A stretch of DNA of 41,327 nucleotides from Candidatus Saccharimonadota bacterium. GTDB lineage: Bacteria > Patescibacteriota > Saccharimonadia > Saccharimonadales > JACOTW01. Numbering within the stretch: the first letter of the stretch is position 1; each line of letters opens with the position of its first letter. Under the pieces are notes generated by a model that was not told where the DNA came from, did not search any database, and was given only the letters and a program-made list of their open reading frames with translations. Shown piece after piece: positions 27,526 to 36,294 of the stretch. The translations under genes were made by a program, and so were the position numbers. Location of the stretch: contig JACOTW010000011.1 of assembly GCA_016178135.1 (NCBI GenBank), positions 1-41,327 of the forward strand. The letters run 5' to 3'.

Positions 27526-28242
27526 CTATGCAGCAAGGTTGGTTTCAGCTCTTTTGATTTCCGCTAGAAACGTTTTAAGTGCTTGGACTGGTTCTGGTGA
27601 GCCATAGATAGGGCTACCAACAACTAATATGTCTGAGCCAGCCATAATAGCGTCGTAAGGGTTACTTACTTGTTCTTGTTTACTTTTAGTTTCTTGTCCA
27701 GGCATACGAACGGCAGGGTTGAGTTTTACAGTGTCCAAATCACTAACGGCTGCTAGTTGTGTGCCCGGCAAAATAATACCGTCAGCACCGTTATCAACCG
27801 CAACATGCGACCAGTGGCTAATCAGCTCACTTAGTGACATATTGTGGTGATTTCTTGCATAGTCTTCATTCCAGCGTGTGTAGAATGTAACACCTAGGAT
27901 CGCAGGTCTATCGGTAACGTCAGCTAATTCTTTTACTGTCTTTGCTAGGTTACTTTCAGCGTGTGCCCAGACGTTTGTATGAGCAACACCCATGTCTCCA
28001 AGCCAGTTCACAATATTACTCATGGTACGAGAGCCATTATTCATCTTGAGGTCTACAAAGACTGGTTTCTCGCTTGCAACCACTTCTTCAATATAGCCCT
28101 TGCCCCACATAAGCGTGTGGTCAAGATTTACCTTAAAGCCAAAGCTGCCTTCAGCGTCAGAGCCTACAAGCGTATCAACAAGCTCTAGGTTCTTCTGCCT
28201 ATCATCTTCATCTAGTCCAACATATAGTAGCTTTTCAGCCAT
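27526..28242 (-). CDS. pyrF: orotidine 5'-phosphate decarboxylase
   Basis: FVDLKMNNGSRTMSN..., GSDILVVGSPIYGSPEPVQA; next to pyrE-like gene. Confidence 0.8.
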   Translation of the reverse strand: MAEKLLYVGLDEDDRQKNLELVDTLVGSDAEGSFGFKVNLDHTLMWGKGYIEEVVASEKPVFVDLKMNNGSRTMSNIVNWLGDMGVAHTNVWAHAESNLAKTVKELADVTDRPAILGVTFYTRWNEDYARNHHNMSLSELISHWSHVAVDNGADGIILPGTQLAAVSDLDTVKLNPAVRMPGQETKSKQEQVSNPYDAIMAGSDILVVGSPIYGSPEPVQALKTFLAEIKRAETNLAA

Positions 28243-28244
28243 AA

Positions 28245-28982
28245 TTACCTCTGTACTGGCTCAATTCCACGAACACGTTGCCATTCTGCTGGACTTGCTA
28301 AGAAGTCACGGTAGGAAGCTACTGCGTCTTGACTATAAAAGCCTTCATTAACGGCTACATCTAACAAGTTTGGAAGCGTAGTAAGGCGGGTTAGGTCAAT
28401 ATTGTTCTCAGCTAATTTAGCGTTTACTTCGGCGTGGTCGTAGTGCAGGATTGTCGCACCTTTATTAGCCACGAAGCCAAGTCCTCTAAGAAGATTTAGA
28501 GAGTTAGTAGTTGTTTCGCCAAAGTTTACTAATTCTTCAACGACTAGCCAGTGTGCAGGAGAACCGTCTTCACGAGTTTCAGGAATATGGTCAAGTCCAG
28601 TAATAAGTTCCTTGTGCCCGCCTTCTTTGCGAGTACCACGAACGTATACATAGCCAATGTCTTTACCAGTCATTCGCTGGTAGTCTTCACGACACTGGTA
28701 TGCAGGAATCATACCACCTGTAGCATTTCCAGCAATGTTATCAAATTCAACGCCTTCATCAACCAATCGTAGTGCAAGTTGTTCTACAAGTGGCTTGAAG
28801 ACATCTTGTCTTCCAACAGTACCTTTGACCATGACATAGCCGGGACCAAAGTTACCAGAACTATAAAGAAATGGTTCTTCGCCACCGTCTACATCACGGA
28901 TTGCAACTGCTCCAACTTCTAGTAGTTTTGCACACGCTGCTTCTTCTGACATTCTTGCTGGTAACTCTCCGACTCCCGCCAT
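28245..28982 (-). CDS. pyrE: orotate phosphoribosyltransferase-like protein
   Basis: start MAGVGELP with AAGGAGGAAAAT SD; LVVEELVNFGETTTNSL PRPP loop; pyr gene context. Confidence 0.8.
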   Translation of the reverse strand: MAGVGELPARMSEEAACAKLLEVGAVAIRDVDGGEEPFLYSSGNFGPGYVMVKGTVGRQDVFKPLVEQLALRLVDEGVEFDNIAGNATGGMIPAYQCREDYQRMTGKDIGYVYVRGTRKEGGHKELITGLDHIPETREDGSPAHWLVVEELVNFGETTTNSLNLLRGLGFVANKGATILHYDHAEVNAKLAENNIDLTRLTTLPNLLDVAVNEGFYSQDAVASYRDFLASPAEWQRVRGIEPVQR

Positions 28983-29114
28983 ATTTTCCTCCTTAAATGG
29001 TTTGCACTCATTTTGCAGCTTATTACTGTTATTTGCAATCATTAGCACTTTATTTTGATGCTTGTGCTTCGGTATTCATACTGTTTGCAGTAAAATTACC
29101 TCAAGGAGAAATTT

Positions 29115-30287
29115 ATGGCTTTCAGTGTAGGAGAAACGATTACAATACCTAGTCCGATAGACGTACATGCTCATTTGCGTGAACCAGGCGGAGAAACCAA
29201 AGAGACAATCGAAAGCGGGACGTATGCTGCTTTAATGGGTGGTTATCAAGCAGTGTTTGATATGCCAAACAATCCTAATGGTATGCAGACTTGGAGTGAG
29301 GAGCGAATTGACCAGAAAGTTGACATTGCTGAAAGTGACGCACATACGCACATTGGTTTTTATGCAGGAGTTAATCTTGAGGAACCTGCACTGGAAGAAT
29401 TTTCTGGAATGGTTACAAAAGCCGCAGGTCTTAAAATATACATGGGTCACACTACAGGTAATGTGAAAGAGCACGACCTTGAAGTTGCACGACCCTCTAT
29501 TGACGCTTGGATTAAAGCAAGTAGAGTTTCTGGTCAGGACGCAAATCCTCCAATCCTTCTCCATGCAAGAGAGGGTGTTGGAGAAGAGACTGCTGAATAT
29601 ATTGCAAGCCAAGGTTATCCTGTACATTGGTGTCACCTATCAACCAATACGGAGGCACAAAGTGCTGGTCAATTAGCGAGTCGTTATCCAGAGTATTTCA
29701 CGGCTGGCGTTACTCCACACCACTTGACAATGACAGACAGGGACGCTGATTTTAAGTATGGTTGGAATGGTGCCAGAATGATGCCGCCACTAGGTAAAGA
29801 AGTAGATGGAGACGCTCTGCTGAGTGCTTTTAATAGTGGTCAGATTCAGATTCTAGAAACAGACCATGCACCACATACAGCAGAAGATAAGCAACGAGCT
29901 GAGGAAGAAAACCCTGAAGGACACGATGGAGTTGACTGCACGACATGCTTTGGGGTGAGTGGTATAGAGTTTGTACTGCCAGTTATGATGAGTTTAGTTC
30001 AAAGAAATAAGCTCTCAATGGATCGCCTAGTAGAAGGCTTGTATAACGAGCCAGCTCGAATGCTCGGTATGGTTGCAACAGGACGTGCCATCACAGAAAT
30101 TGTAATTAGACCATACGAAATTGGTAGTGACGATAGACAAGGAATGAGTCGCAATAATCCATATGTTGGTTGGACGGCATGGGGTAGAGTAAGTAAAGTT
30201 ACTATTGACGGAAACATCAAACAAGACAACGGCAGGTTTGTACAAAAAGGTGGCAATAGAATATTAAGGGCGGGAGCGGAGGTTTAA
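29115..30287 (+). CDS. pyrC: dihydroorotase
   Basis: PIDVHAHLREPGGETKETIESGT, LETDHAPHT. Confidence 0.93.
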   Translation: MAFSVGETITIPSPIDVHAHLREPGGETKETIESGTYAALMGGYQAVFDMPNNPNGMQTWSEERIDQKVDIAESDAHTHIGFYAGVNLEEPALEEFSGMVTKAAGLKIYMGHTTGNVKEHDLEVARPSIDAWIKASRVSGQDANPPILLHAREGVGEETAEYIASQGYPVHWCHLSTNTEAQSAGQLASRYPEYFTAGVTPHHLTMTDRDADFKYGWNGARMMPPLGKEVDGDALLSAFNSGQIQILETDHAPHTAEDKQRAEEENPEGHDGVDCTTCFGVSGIEFVLPVMMSLVQRNKLSMDRLVEGLYNEPARMLGMVATGRAITEIVIRPYEIGSDDRQGMSRNNPYVGWTAWGRVSKVTIDGNIKQDNGRFVQKGGNRILRAGAEV

Positions 30288-30289
30288 TT

Positions 30290-31270
30290 ATGGCAAATGC
30301 AGAATATGCTGTCGCAGGAGTAGAGCTAGATTCACCATTGCTCAATGCGGCAGGTTCTATTAACGGTCCTAACGCAGAGGGTCTACTTCGGGAAGTTGAT
30401 TTGCTGGCGAGTACGGGTATCGGTGCAATCACTGTGGGTTCATTCACGATTCCACGCCAAGAAGGTAACGAAGTGAAGTTTGGAAGCCCCACTTATCACT
30501 ATGATGCTGTTGAAGGTAAGACTTATAACTCAATGGGCTTACCGAATATAGGGTTAGACGAAGCGGTTGCTCTTGCTCCTGATGTGGTTAGTCGCTCTCA
30601 CGATAAAGGAAAGCCTGTTATTTATAGCGGTTCTCCCACTATGTCGCCTGAAAGTGGTGAATCGGTTGAACAAGCCCGAAGACTAGTTTATGAGTTCTTG
30701 CAGACAGGCGTTGATTTAGTAGAGCTAAATGTGTCGTGTCCTAATGTGGTTACTGAAGGCGGGGGTAGAAAACCTATTATGGGTTACGACTTGGAGAGCA
30801 TGGCAGAACTTATTGACGTTTTAGCATCAGAAGTTGGCGAAGGCCAAAGAGTTGGTGTTAAGTTGCCACCCTATGTTACAGACGAAGAAAAGTTGCTTAT
30901 ACCAGAAGTAGCTAAAATACTCCGAGCTAAGAACGTATTCAGCTTCTTGGTAACTGCCAACACAATTCCTAACCAAATTGCCCGAAACCAAGATGGCAAT
31001 CCTATATTAAGTGTTCCGAACGGTGCTGGTGGTATGAGTGGTCCTGCCACAAAAGAAGCTGGTCGTGAACAGTTGCAAATGTGGCATGAGCAAATGGGTG
31101 ATAGGCTGGACATTGTTAGTGCATTAGGTGTTGATAGCGGTCAAGAAGTTGCAGTAAGGCGTTCGCTTGGTGCGGTAGCAGCAGAAGGAGTTACATTCTT
31201 ATGGGAAAGCGACAACTGGGCTTCTAAAGTTTCAAAGGTATTGCACGATTTTGCTGACGCAGTAGAATAA
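30290..31270 (+). CDS. pyrD: dihydroorotate dehydrogenase family
   Basis: SPLLNAAGSINGP, YNSMGLPNIGLDE, VELNVSCPNV. Confidence 0.88.
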   Translation: MANAEYAVAGVELDSPLLNAAGSINGPNAEGLLREVDLLASTGIGAITVGSFTIPRQEGNEVKFGSPTYHYDAVEGKTYNSMGLPNIGLDEAVALAPDVVSRSHDKGKPVIYSGSPTMSPESGESVEQARRLVYEFLQTGVDLVELNVSCPNVVTEGGGRKPIMGYDLESMAELIDVLASEVGEGQRVGVKLPPYVTDEEKLLIPEVAKILRAKNVFSFLVTANTIPNQIARNQDGNPILSVPNGAGGMSGPATKEAGREQLQMWHEQMGDRLDIVSALGVDSGQEVAVRRSLGAVAAEGVTFLWESDNWASKVSKVLHDFADAVE

Positions 31271-31276
31271 TACAAA

Positions 31277-31468
31277 TTAGCTTACAGGCGTACTATCATT
31301 CATCTGACTCACGGCTTTTTGTTGCTGATCCATTTGTATAAGAGTTTCTATGTAGCCCACTAAGTTATAGATTGCCTCTTGATATTCTGCGTCAGTATCG
31401 TACTTAATGCCAGTCTTAGCAAAAGCAACTTTCCAGCTTTCTAAATCTTTGCCAGAAATTGTACGCAT
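31277..31468 (-). CDS. hypothetical protein, 63 aa
   Basis: short ORF with own start, compact and amphipathic. Confidence 0.45.
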   Translation of the reverse strand: MRTISGKDLESWKVAFAKTGIKYDTDAEYQEAIYNLVGYIETLIQMDQQQKAVSQMNDSTPVS

Positions 31469-31597
31469 AATTTGCTCCTATATTATTGTGATAGGAGTAT
31501 AGACTATATAGGTAGGCATGGTGGGTGGGTAGTTCATAGAGCATTTGAGCTATTATAAGTAAGGAACAATGACCTAACCTGCTCTAGTATGCTGTAC

Positions 31598-31682
31598 CAA
31601 ATTACTTACGCTCAAAAATTTGTTATGGAACTTTTTTGGATGGAGCTAATTCGCCATGGGAACGGGGGATTTGTGTTCAGTA
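31598..31682 (-). mobile_element. degenerate/shortened copy 5 of the palindromic-end element
   Basis: plus strand CTTACGCTCAAAAA...TTCGCCATGGGAACGGGGGATTTGTGTTCAG versus copy 4 TTCGCCCTGGGAACGAGGGATTTTGC...CCAG. Confidence 0.5.
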
Positions 31683-33049
31683 CGGCTTTGTAGTCGGACA
31701 AATACTGCCATGGTCCAGCTAAAGTCTGGTTGAGTGGCATAACGGCCCCGTAACCCAACCCTACAATTAACTACATCATATTTTTCCCATAATGTAGCCG
31801 TGGCCGCAAACACTTTTTGATTACAATCCAGCCATTTGCGTGTTAAGCGTTCAGCATCTTTCTCAAAACCATAGCGACTTAAGCCCTCGATAACAACAAG
31901 TTGCAGTGGCGCCCAACCGTTCGGGTAATCCCATTGTTTATGACTTGGTTTCATTTTTACGGTTGTTGCCAGACCGCCAGCATGCTCAAAAGCTTTTAGC
32001 ATTTTCAAGCATTTTCCGGCCTGTTTTTGATCAGCCACACCGCACCATAATGGATAAAAACCAGCTAATGTTTTGAGTTTTTCCAATCTATTAGTTTTTA
32101 GGTTGTAATCATTATAAAATCCAGATTTTTCATCCCAAAAATAATCATTAATCAACTTTTTTCGGCGCTTCATAGCAGCACGCCAGTATAGTTGTTTTGT
32201 TTTGTCGTTCTTATAGACAGCCCATTTTAGAAAATCGCTTTCATACTTATAAATTAAACAATTGAGGTCTACCGGCAAGAGACGAGCATTGCCACTATAA
32301 CGACTGGATAAATCCCAACCCGATTCAAAAACCGCCAATAATTTACCAAAATATTTTGGGTTGTATTGGCTTAATCCGCTCTTGTGGTTATATCGTGGCT
32401 CACTCATCCAAACACGTTCGTATTCTTGCTGTGCGATATTCATCACATAATCCATCCAGGCTACATCAACCCCTCCATGTTCAAAAACCTCAAAGGCCAT
32501 GCTGGTTAGAAACGGCGGCTGGCTACGTCCAACACTAGTCCAACTATTACGGGCAGGAACAAGGCCAAATTTATCAAACAAAAAACACAAATTGTCTATC
32601 ATGTTTTTGGCCAGCTTTACGTGACCATTAGTTACTAGTCCAAGAATAGTAAAATAACTATCCCAGTAAAATTGCGTGCCTGCAAAGTAACCTGGATTGG
32701 GAGCTATAAAATTATGTGGCAACGATACACGACCGATACGCATTATAGACTTACGCAAAACTCCTCCATCCCCAGATCGAATTCTATCGGCTAAAAACGA
32801 TTTTTCTTCTGTCGCTGTAGCTGGTTCGCCCTGGGAACGAGGGATTTTGCATAAATCCAGTATAATATTGCGAATGCCGAACCCGGAATTATCTTGCACG
32901 AGATCATTACTTAACCAATGATTTTCAATATATCTTAATATTTCTTCCGAATTATCATTAATCATACTAAGATTATTTGCCTGATCTATGTCAGTTCTTG
33001 CGGTGTTTGTCTGTGTTTGGCAAAGATTCGGGCAGAGCTTTTGGTTCAC
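31646..33049 (-). CDS. trehalase-like glycoside hydrolase (GH37-type) with in-frame repeat insertion
   Basis: PGYFAGTQFYWDSYFTILGL and QWDYPNGWAPLQ trehalase signatures. Confidence 0.85.
   Translation of the reverse strand: MNQKLCPNLCQTQTNTARTDIDQANNLSMINDNSEEILRYIENHWLSNDLVQDNSGFGIRNIILDLCKIPRSQGEPATATEEKSFLADRIRSGDGGVLRKSIMRIGRVSLPHNFIAPNPGYFAGTQFYWDSYFTILGLVTNGHVKLAKNMIDNLCFLFDKFGLVPARNSWTSVGRSQPPFLTSMAFEVFEHGGVDVAWMDYVMNIAQQEYERVWMSEPRYNHKSGLSQYNPKYFGKLLAVFESGWDLSSRYSGNARLLPVDLNCLIYKYESDFLKWAVYKNDKTKQLYWRAAMKRRKKLINDYFWDEKSGFYNDYNLKTNRLEKLKTLAGFYPLWCGVADQKQAGKCLKMLKAFEHAGGLATTVKMKPSHKQWDYPNGWAPLQLVVIEGLSRYGFEKDAERLTRKWLDCNQKVFAATATLWEKYDVVNCRVGLRGRYATQPDFSWTMAVFVRLQSRTEHKSPVPMAN
32748..32860 (-). 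mobile_element. palindromic-end element, copy 4 (113 bp, internally deleted, inside trehalase-like gene)
   Basis: minus strand CTGGATTTATGCAAAATCCCTCGTTCCCAGGGCGAACC...GTTTTGCGTAAGTC with TATA at both flanks. Confidence 0.88.
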
Positions 33050-33551
33050 TCTGTTCTAGGGTTTTTTGCAATACTTCTAGCACACTCTTGGCGTGCTCTT
33101 TACTCATACCAAGTCTAGCAACTGGTACAGGCTGACCATTAGATGTGATGCTCTGCATAAAGTTCATGATTACACCATGGTTATTGACCATGACATTAAC
33201 CTGGTCAGTATAAATAACGCGAGTGTCAACCGGCATAACCAAAATTGTCTGAATTATGTTGCCAGGTTCATTACTTCTTGTGTTGAACAGTGGCAACTCG
33301 TCATGGCTATAGCCGGCAGTCTTCCAGAGTTTTATGGCATCGTCCTCATTAACATCAAAATAGCTAATCAACAGTAACAAAATATCTTTGCTGGGCCGAT
33401 TCTTGCCCTGTTCAAAGGCCAATAACGCGTCGCTATCAATTTCTACCGCGCCAGAAACTTCGGCCAAGCTTTCTTGTAGTTTTTCCCGTAATCGTTTTAA
33501 ACGAATACCGAGCGGCTTAAATGGCTGGTCGGTGTCTCTCTGCTCACTCAT
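32991..33551 (-). CDS. XRE-family helix-turn-helix regulator
   Basis: LGIRLKRLREKLQESLAEVSGAVEIDSDALLAFEQGKNRPSKDILLLLISYF. Confidence 0.85.
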   Translation of the reverse strand: MSEQRDTDQPFKPLGIRLKRLREKLQESLAEVSGAVEIDSDALLAFEQGKNRPSKDILLLLISYFDVNEDDAIKLWKTAGYSHDELPLFNTRSNEPGNIIQTILVMPVDTRVIYTDQVNVMVNNHGVIMNFMQSITSNGQPVPVARLGMSKEHAKSVLEVLQKTLEQSEPKALPESLPNTDKHRKN

Positions 33552-33662
33552 ATCTTATTTATGTTACGCCCTAACCTAACGAATCGCAAGCCTACCCACC
33601 AACAGCCTCTAAACCAAAACTTAAACTGGACCTGTCGCATAAGTGCAAAACTCATAAGAGTT

Positions 33663-33827
33663 AAGACCTCTTGCAAAATAACTCCGCAGTCCAGAAACCG
33701 CCCTTTTTGCCCCAAATTGAGTCAAAACTTTCGCACCGTAACAGGTGTTACGCGTTGTCAGCTTTAACTCAATTGGAACAAAAATCATCGGCTCCTGGCT
33801 ATACGGCTTATTCTGCAAGAGGTCTTT
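33663..33827. mobile_element. foldback/MITE-like element
   Basis: AAGACCTCTTGCAAAATAA / TTATTCTGCAAGAGGTCTT, 18 of 19 positions inverted; inner AATTGAGT/ACTCAATT and GTAAC/GTTAC. Confidence 0.65.
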
Positions 33828-33867
33828 AGAGTAGAGTTATTTGGCGGCGAGGTTTATACTGGGCTGG

Positions 33868-34917
33868 ATGCAAATACTGAAAGATGTTCCTTTGAGCGAT
33901 TATTCAACCATGCGCTTGGGCGGAGTCGCAAACTATCTCACTAAAATAAATGATCGCGACGAAATCAGCGAGGTGCTTACTTGGGCAAATAACCGCCAAT
34001 TACCGATACTGGTAATTGGCGGTGGTAGTAATATTGTCTGGCGTGATGAAGGCTTTTCGGGTTTGGTTATCGTAAACCATATTTCGGGCTACGATCTCAA
34101 GTCTTTTGATGAAACAACCGCATCGCTAACCATTGGCGGTGGCGAGAATTGGGATCAAGTCGTTGAACAAACGGTTAAGGCAGGATATTACACCTTGGCG
34201 CCACTCTCGCTTATACCAGGTACAGCTGGTGCCGCACCTGTTCAGAATATTGGTGCATACGGCTCCCAATTATCTGATGCCCTGTCCGATCTTGAGGCGT
34301 ATGATCTACACAAAAATAAGTTCGTAACATTCCTTGGCTCTGAATGTGATTTTGGTTATCGTACCAGTAGATTTAAGAGTACCGATAAAAATCGATTCTT
34401 GATTACAAAAATAACTGTTCAACTAGACAAAAATAGCCCAAAAAAGGAAGAAATGTACCATAGTTTGAACAGTTATTTAACAGAGAACGATATTCAGACA
34501 AGAACACCTCAAGTTATTCGTGATGCAGTTGTTAATATTCGTAATTCAAAACTTCCAGATCCAAAAACAGTCGCAAACTGCGGCTCATTTTTTGCTAATC
34601 CAATAATCACTACCAGCGAACTAAAACGAATCTTAGACGCATACCCAGATCTAGCCAGTTGGCATTCAAAGTTCATCTGGGAACTACCCAATGAAATGGT
34701 AAAAATTGCTGCAGGTGCACTATTAGAACACGCTGGATACAAAGATTTTCATGATCCAATAACCGGCATGGCTACATGGAGTAAACAGGCGCTCGTATTA
34801 GTAAACGAACATGCAAAAAACACTGCTGACCTCTTGATATTTAAGCAAAAAATCATAGACACTATTCAACAAAAATACCATATAACTCTGGAACAAGAAC
34901 CGGAATTACTTCCCTAA
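33868..34917 (+). CDS. murB: UDP-N-acetylenolpyruvoylglucosamine reductase
   Basis: STMRLGGVANYL, ILVIGGGSNIVWRDEGF, IPGTAGAAPVQNIGAYG. Confidence 0.95.
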   Translation: MQILKDVPLSDYSTMRLGGVANYLTKINDRDEISEVLTWANNRQLPILVIGGGSNIVWRDEGFSGLVIVNHISGYDLKSFDETTASLTIGGGENWDQVVEQTVKAGYYTLAPLSLIPGTAGAAPVQNIGAYGSQLSDALSDLEAYDLHKNKFVTFLGSECDFGYRTSRFKSTDKNRFLITKITVQLDKNSPKKEEMYHSLNSYLTENDIQTRTPQVIRDAVVNIRNSKLPDPKTVANCGSFFANPIITTSELKRILDAYPDLASWHSKFIWELPNEMVKIAAGALLEHAGYKDFHDPITGMATWSKQALVLVNEHAKNTADLLIFKQKIIDTIQQKYHITLEQEPELLP

Positions 34918-36173
34918 TTTGGCAACGGAAACGCTTTGGCAAATTCTTGTATCTGCTTACTTAACTTGTTAAGCATTTTTTCATCATCATGATGTCTTAA
35001 TGCTTGATCGATCCATTCTGTAATTTGGATCATTTCATTTTCTTTCATGCCACGCGTTGTCAGTGCCGGTGTTCCCATACGAATACCGCTAGGGTCAAAT
35101 GCCGAACGTGGATCAAACGGCACGGTATTTTTATTGACAGTAATACCAGCTTTGCCTAGGGCTTTTTCCGCATCTTTGCCACTTATAGATTTGTTCGTAA
35201 CATCTATCAACAATAGGTGTGAATCCGTTCCACCACTTACTAAAGTGTAATCTCGCTTGAGCAGTTCGGTGGCAATGGTTTGGGCGTTATCGATTATCTG
35301 CTTGGCGTATGCCTTAAACTCTGGCTGCATGGCCTCTCTCAAGGCTACGGCAATTGCTGCTGTTTGATGATTGTGAGGGCCGCCTTGCAAACCAGGTATT
35401 ATGGCCCTGTCAATCAATGATGGTATGTTTTCACGCGTACGCTCTGGTTTTTTTAATGGATTTGATGGCAGGCCATTGGCCAGTATTAATGCTCCTCTGG
35501 GGCCGCGTAAAGTTTTATGAGTAGTCGTGGTTACTACGTCAGCTATGCCTACAGGACTAGGATAAACTCCTCCTGCCACCAAGCCGGCTACATGGCTCAT
35601 ATCGGCCAACAAATATGCCCCGACGGAATCAGCCACGTCTTTGTATTTTGCCCATTCATAAACGCGCGCATAAGCACTGCCGCCGGCAACTATTAATTTT
35701 GGCTTATGCTCTTTAGCCAATTTATACATCTCGTCAATATCAATATAACCATCTTTACCTACGTGATACTGCACAGCATTATAAAAAGTACTGGAAAAAT
35801 TAAGCTTTAAGCCATGTGTCATATGTCCACCATGAACTAAACTTAATCCCATTAACATATCACCCGGATCCAGCAATGCATAGTAAGCAGCCAGATTAGC
35901 GGGACAACCAGAGTGAGCCTGAACATTTGCATGAGTACTACCAAAGAGTTTTTTGGCACGATCACGAGCCAGGTTTTCGATTTTATCGACATTTTCGCAA
36001 CCGCCGTAATAACGCATCCCCGGGTAACCCTCGGAATATTTATCGGTCAGTCGTGATCCAAGTGCTGTCAAAACATCACCGGAGGTATGATTCTCACTGG
36101 GAATCATTTCTAATCCATTCGTCTGACGACGTACTTCGGCTGCAATTAAATCTTCAATCTCTGTATCATCCAT
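34914..36173 (-). CDS. glyA: serine hydroxymethyltransferase
   Basis: MIPSENHTS, YSEGYPGMRYYGGCENVD, VTTTTHKTLRGPRGALIL. Confidence 0.97.
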   Translation of the reverse strand: MDDTEIEDLIAAEVRRQTNGLEMIPSENHTSGDVLTALGSRLTDKYSEGYPGMRYYGGCENVDKIENLARDRAKKLFGSTHANVQAHSGCPANLAAYYALLDPGDMLMGLSLVHGGHMTHGLKLNFSSTFYNAVQYHVGKDGYIDIDEMYKLAKEHKPKLIVAGGSAYARVYEWAKYKDVADSVGAYLLADMSHVAGLVAGGVYPSPVGIADVVTTTTHKTLRGPRGALILANGLPSNPLKKPERTRENIPSLIDRAIIPGLQGGPHNHQTAAIAVALREAMQPEFKAYAKQIIDNAQTIATELLKRDYTLVSGGTDSHLLLIDVTNKSISGKDAEKALGKAGITVNKNTVPFDPRSAFDPSGIRMGTPALTTRGMKENEMIQITEWIDQALRHHDDEKMLNKLSKQIQEFAKAFPLPN

Positions 36174-36294
36174 AAATCACCCCATTCGTTAGTAACGATT
36201 ATTCGCAACAAGAATATAAAGCTATTCTACATTAGAACTTGAATAAGAAAAAATAGTTGCATTTTATATCGCAAGCGGTATACTTATCTGGTCT

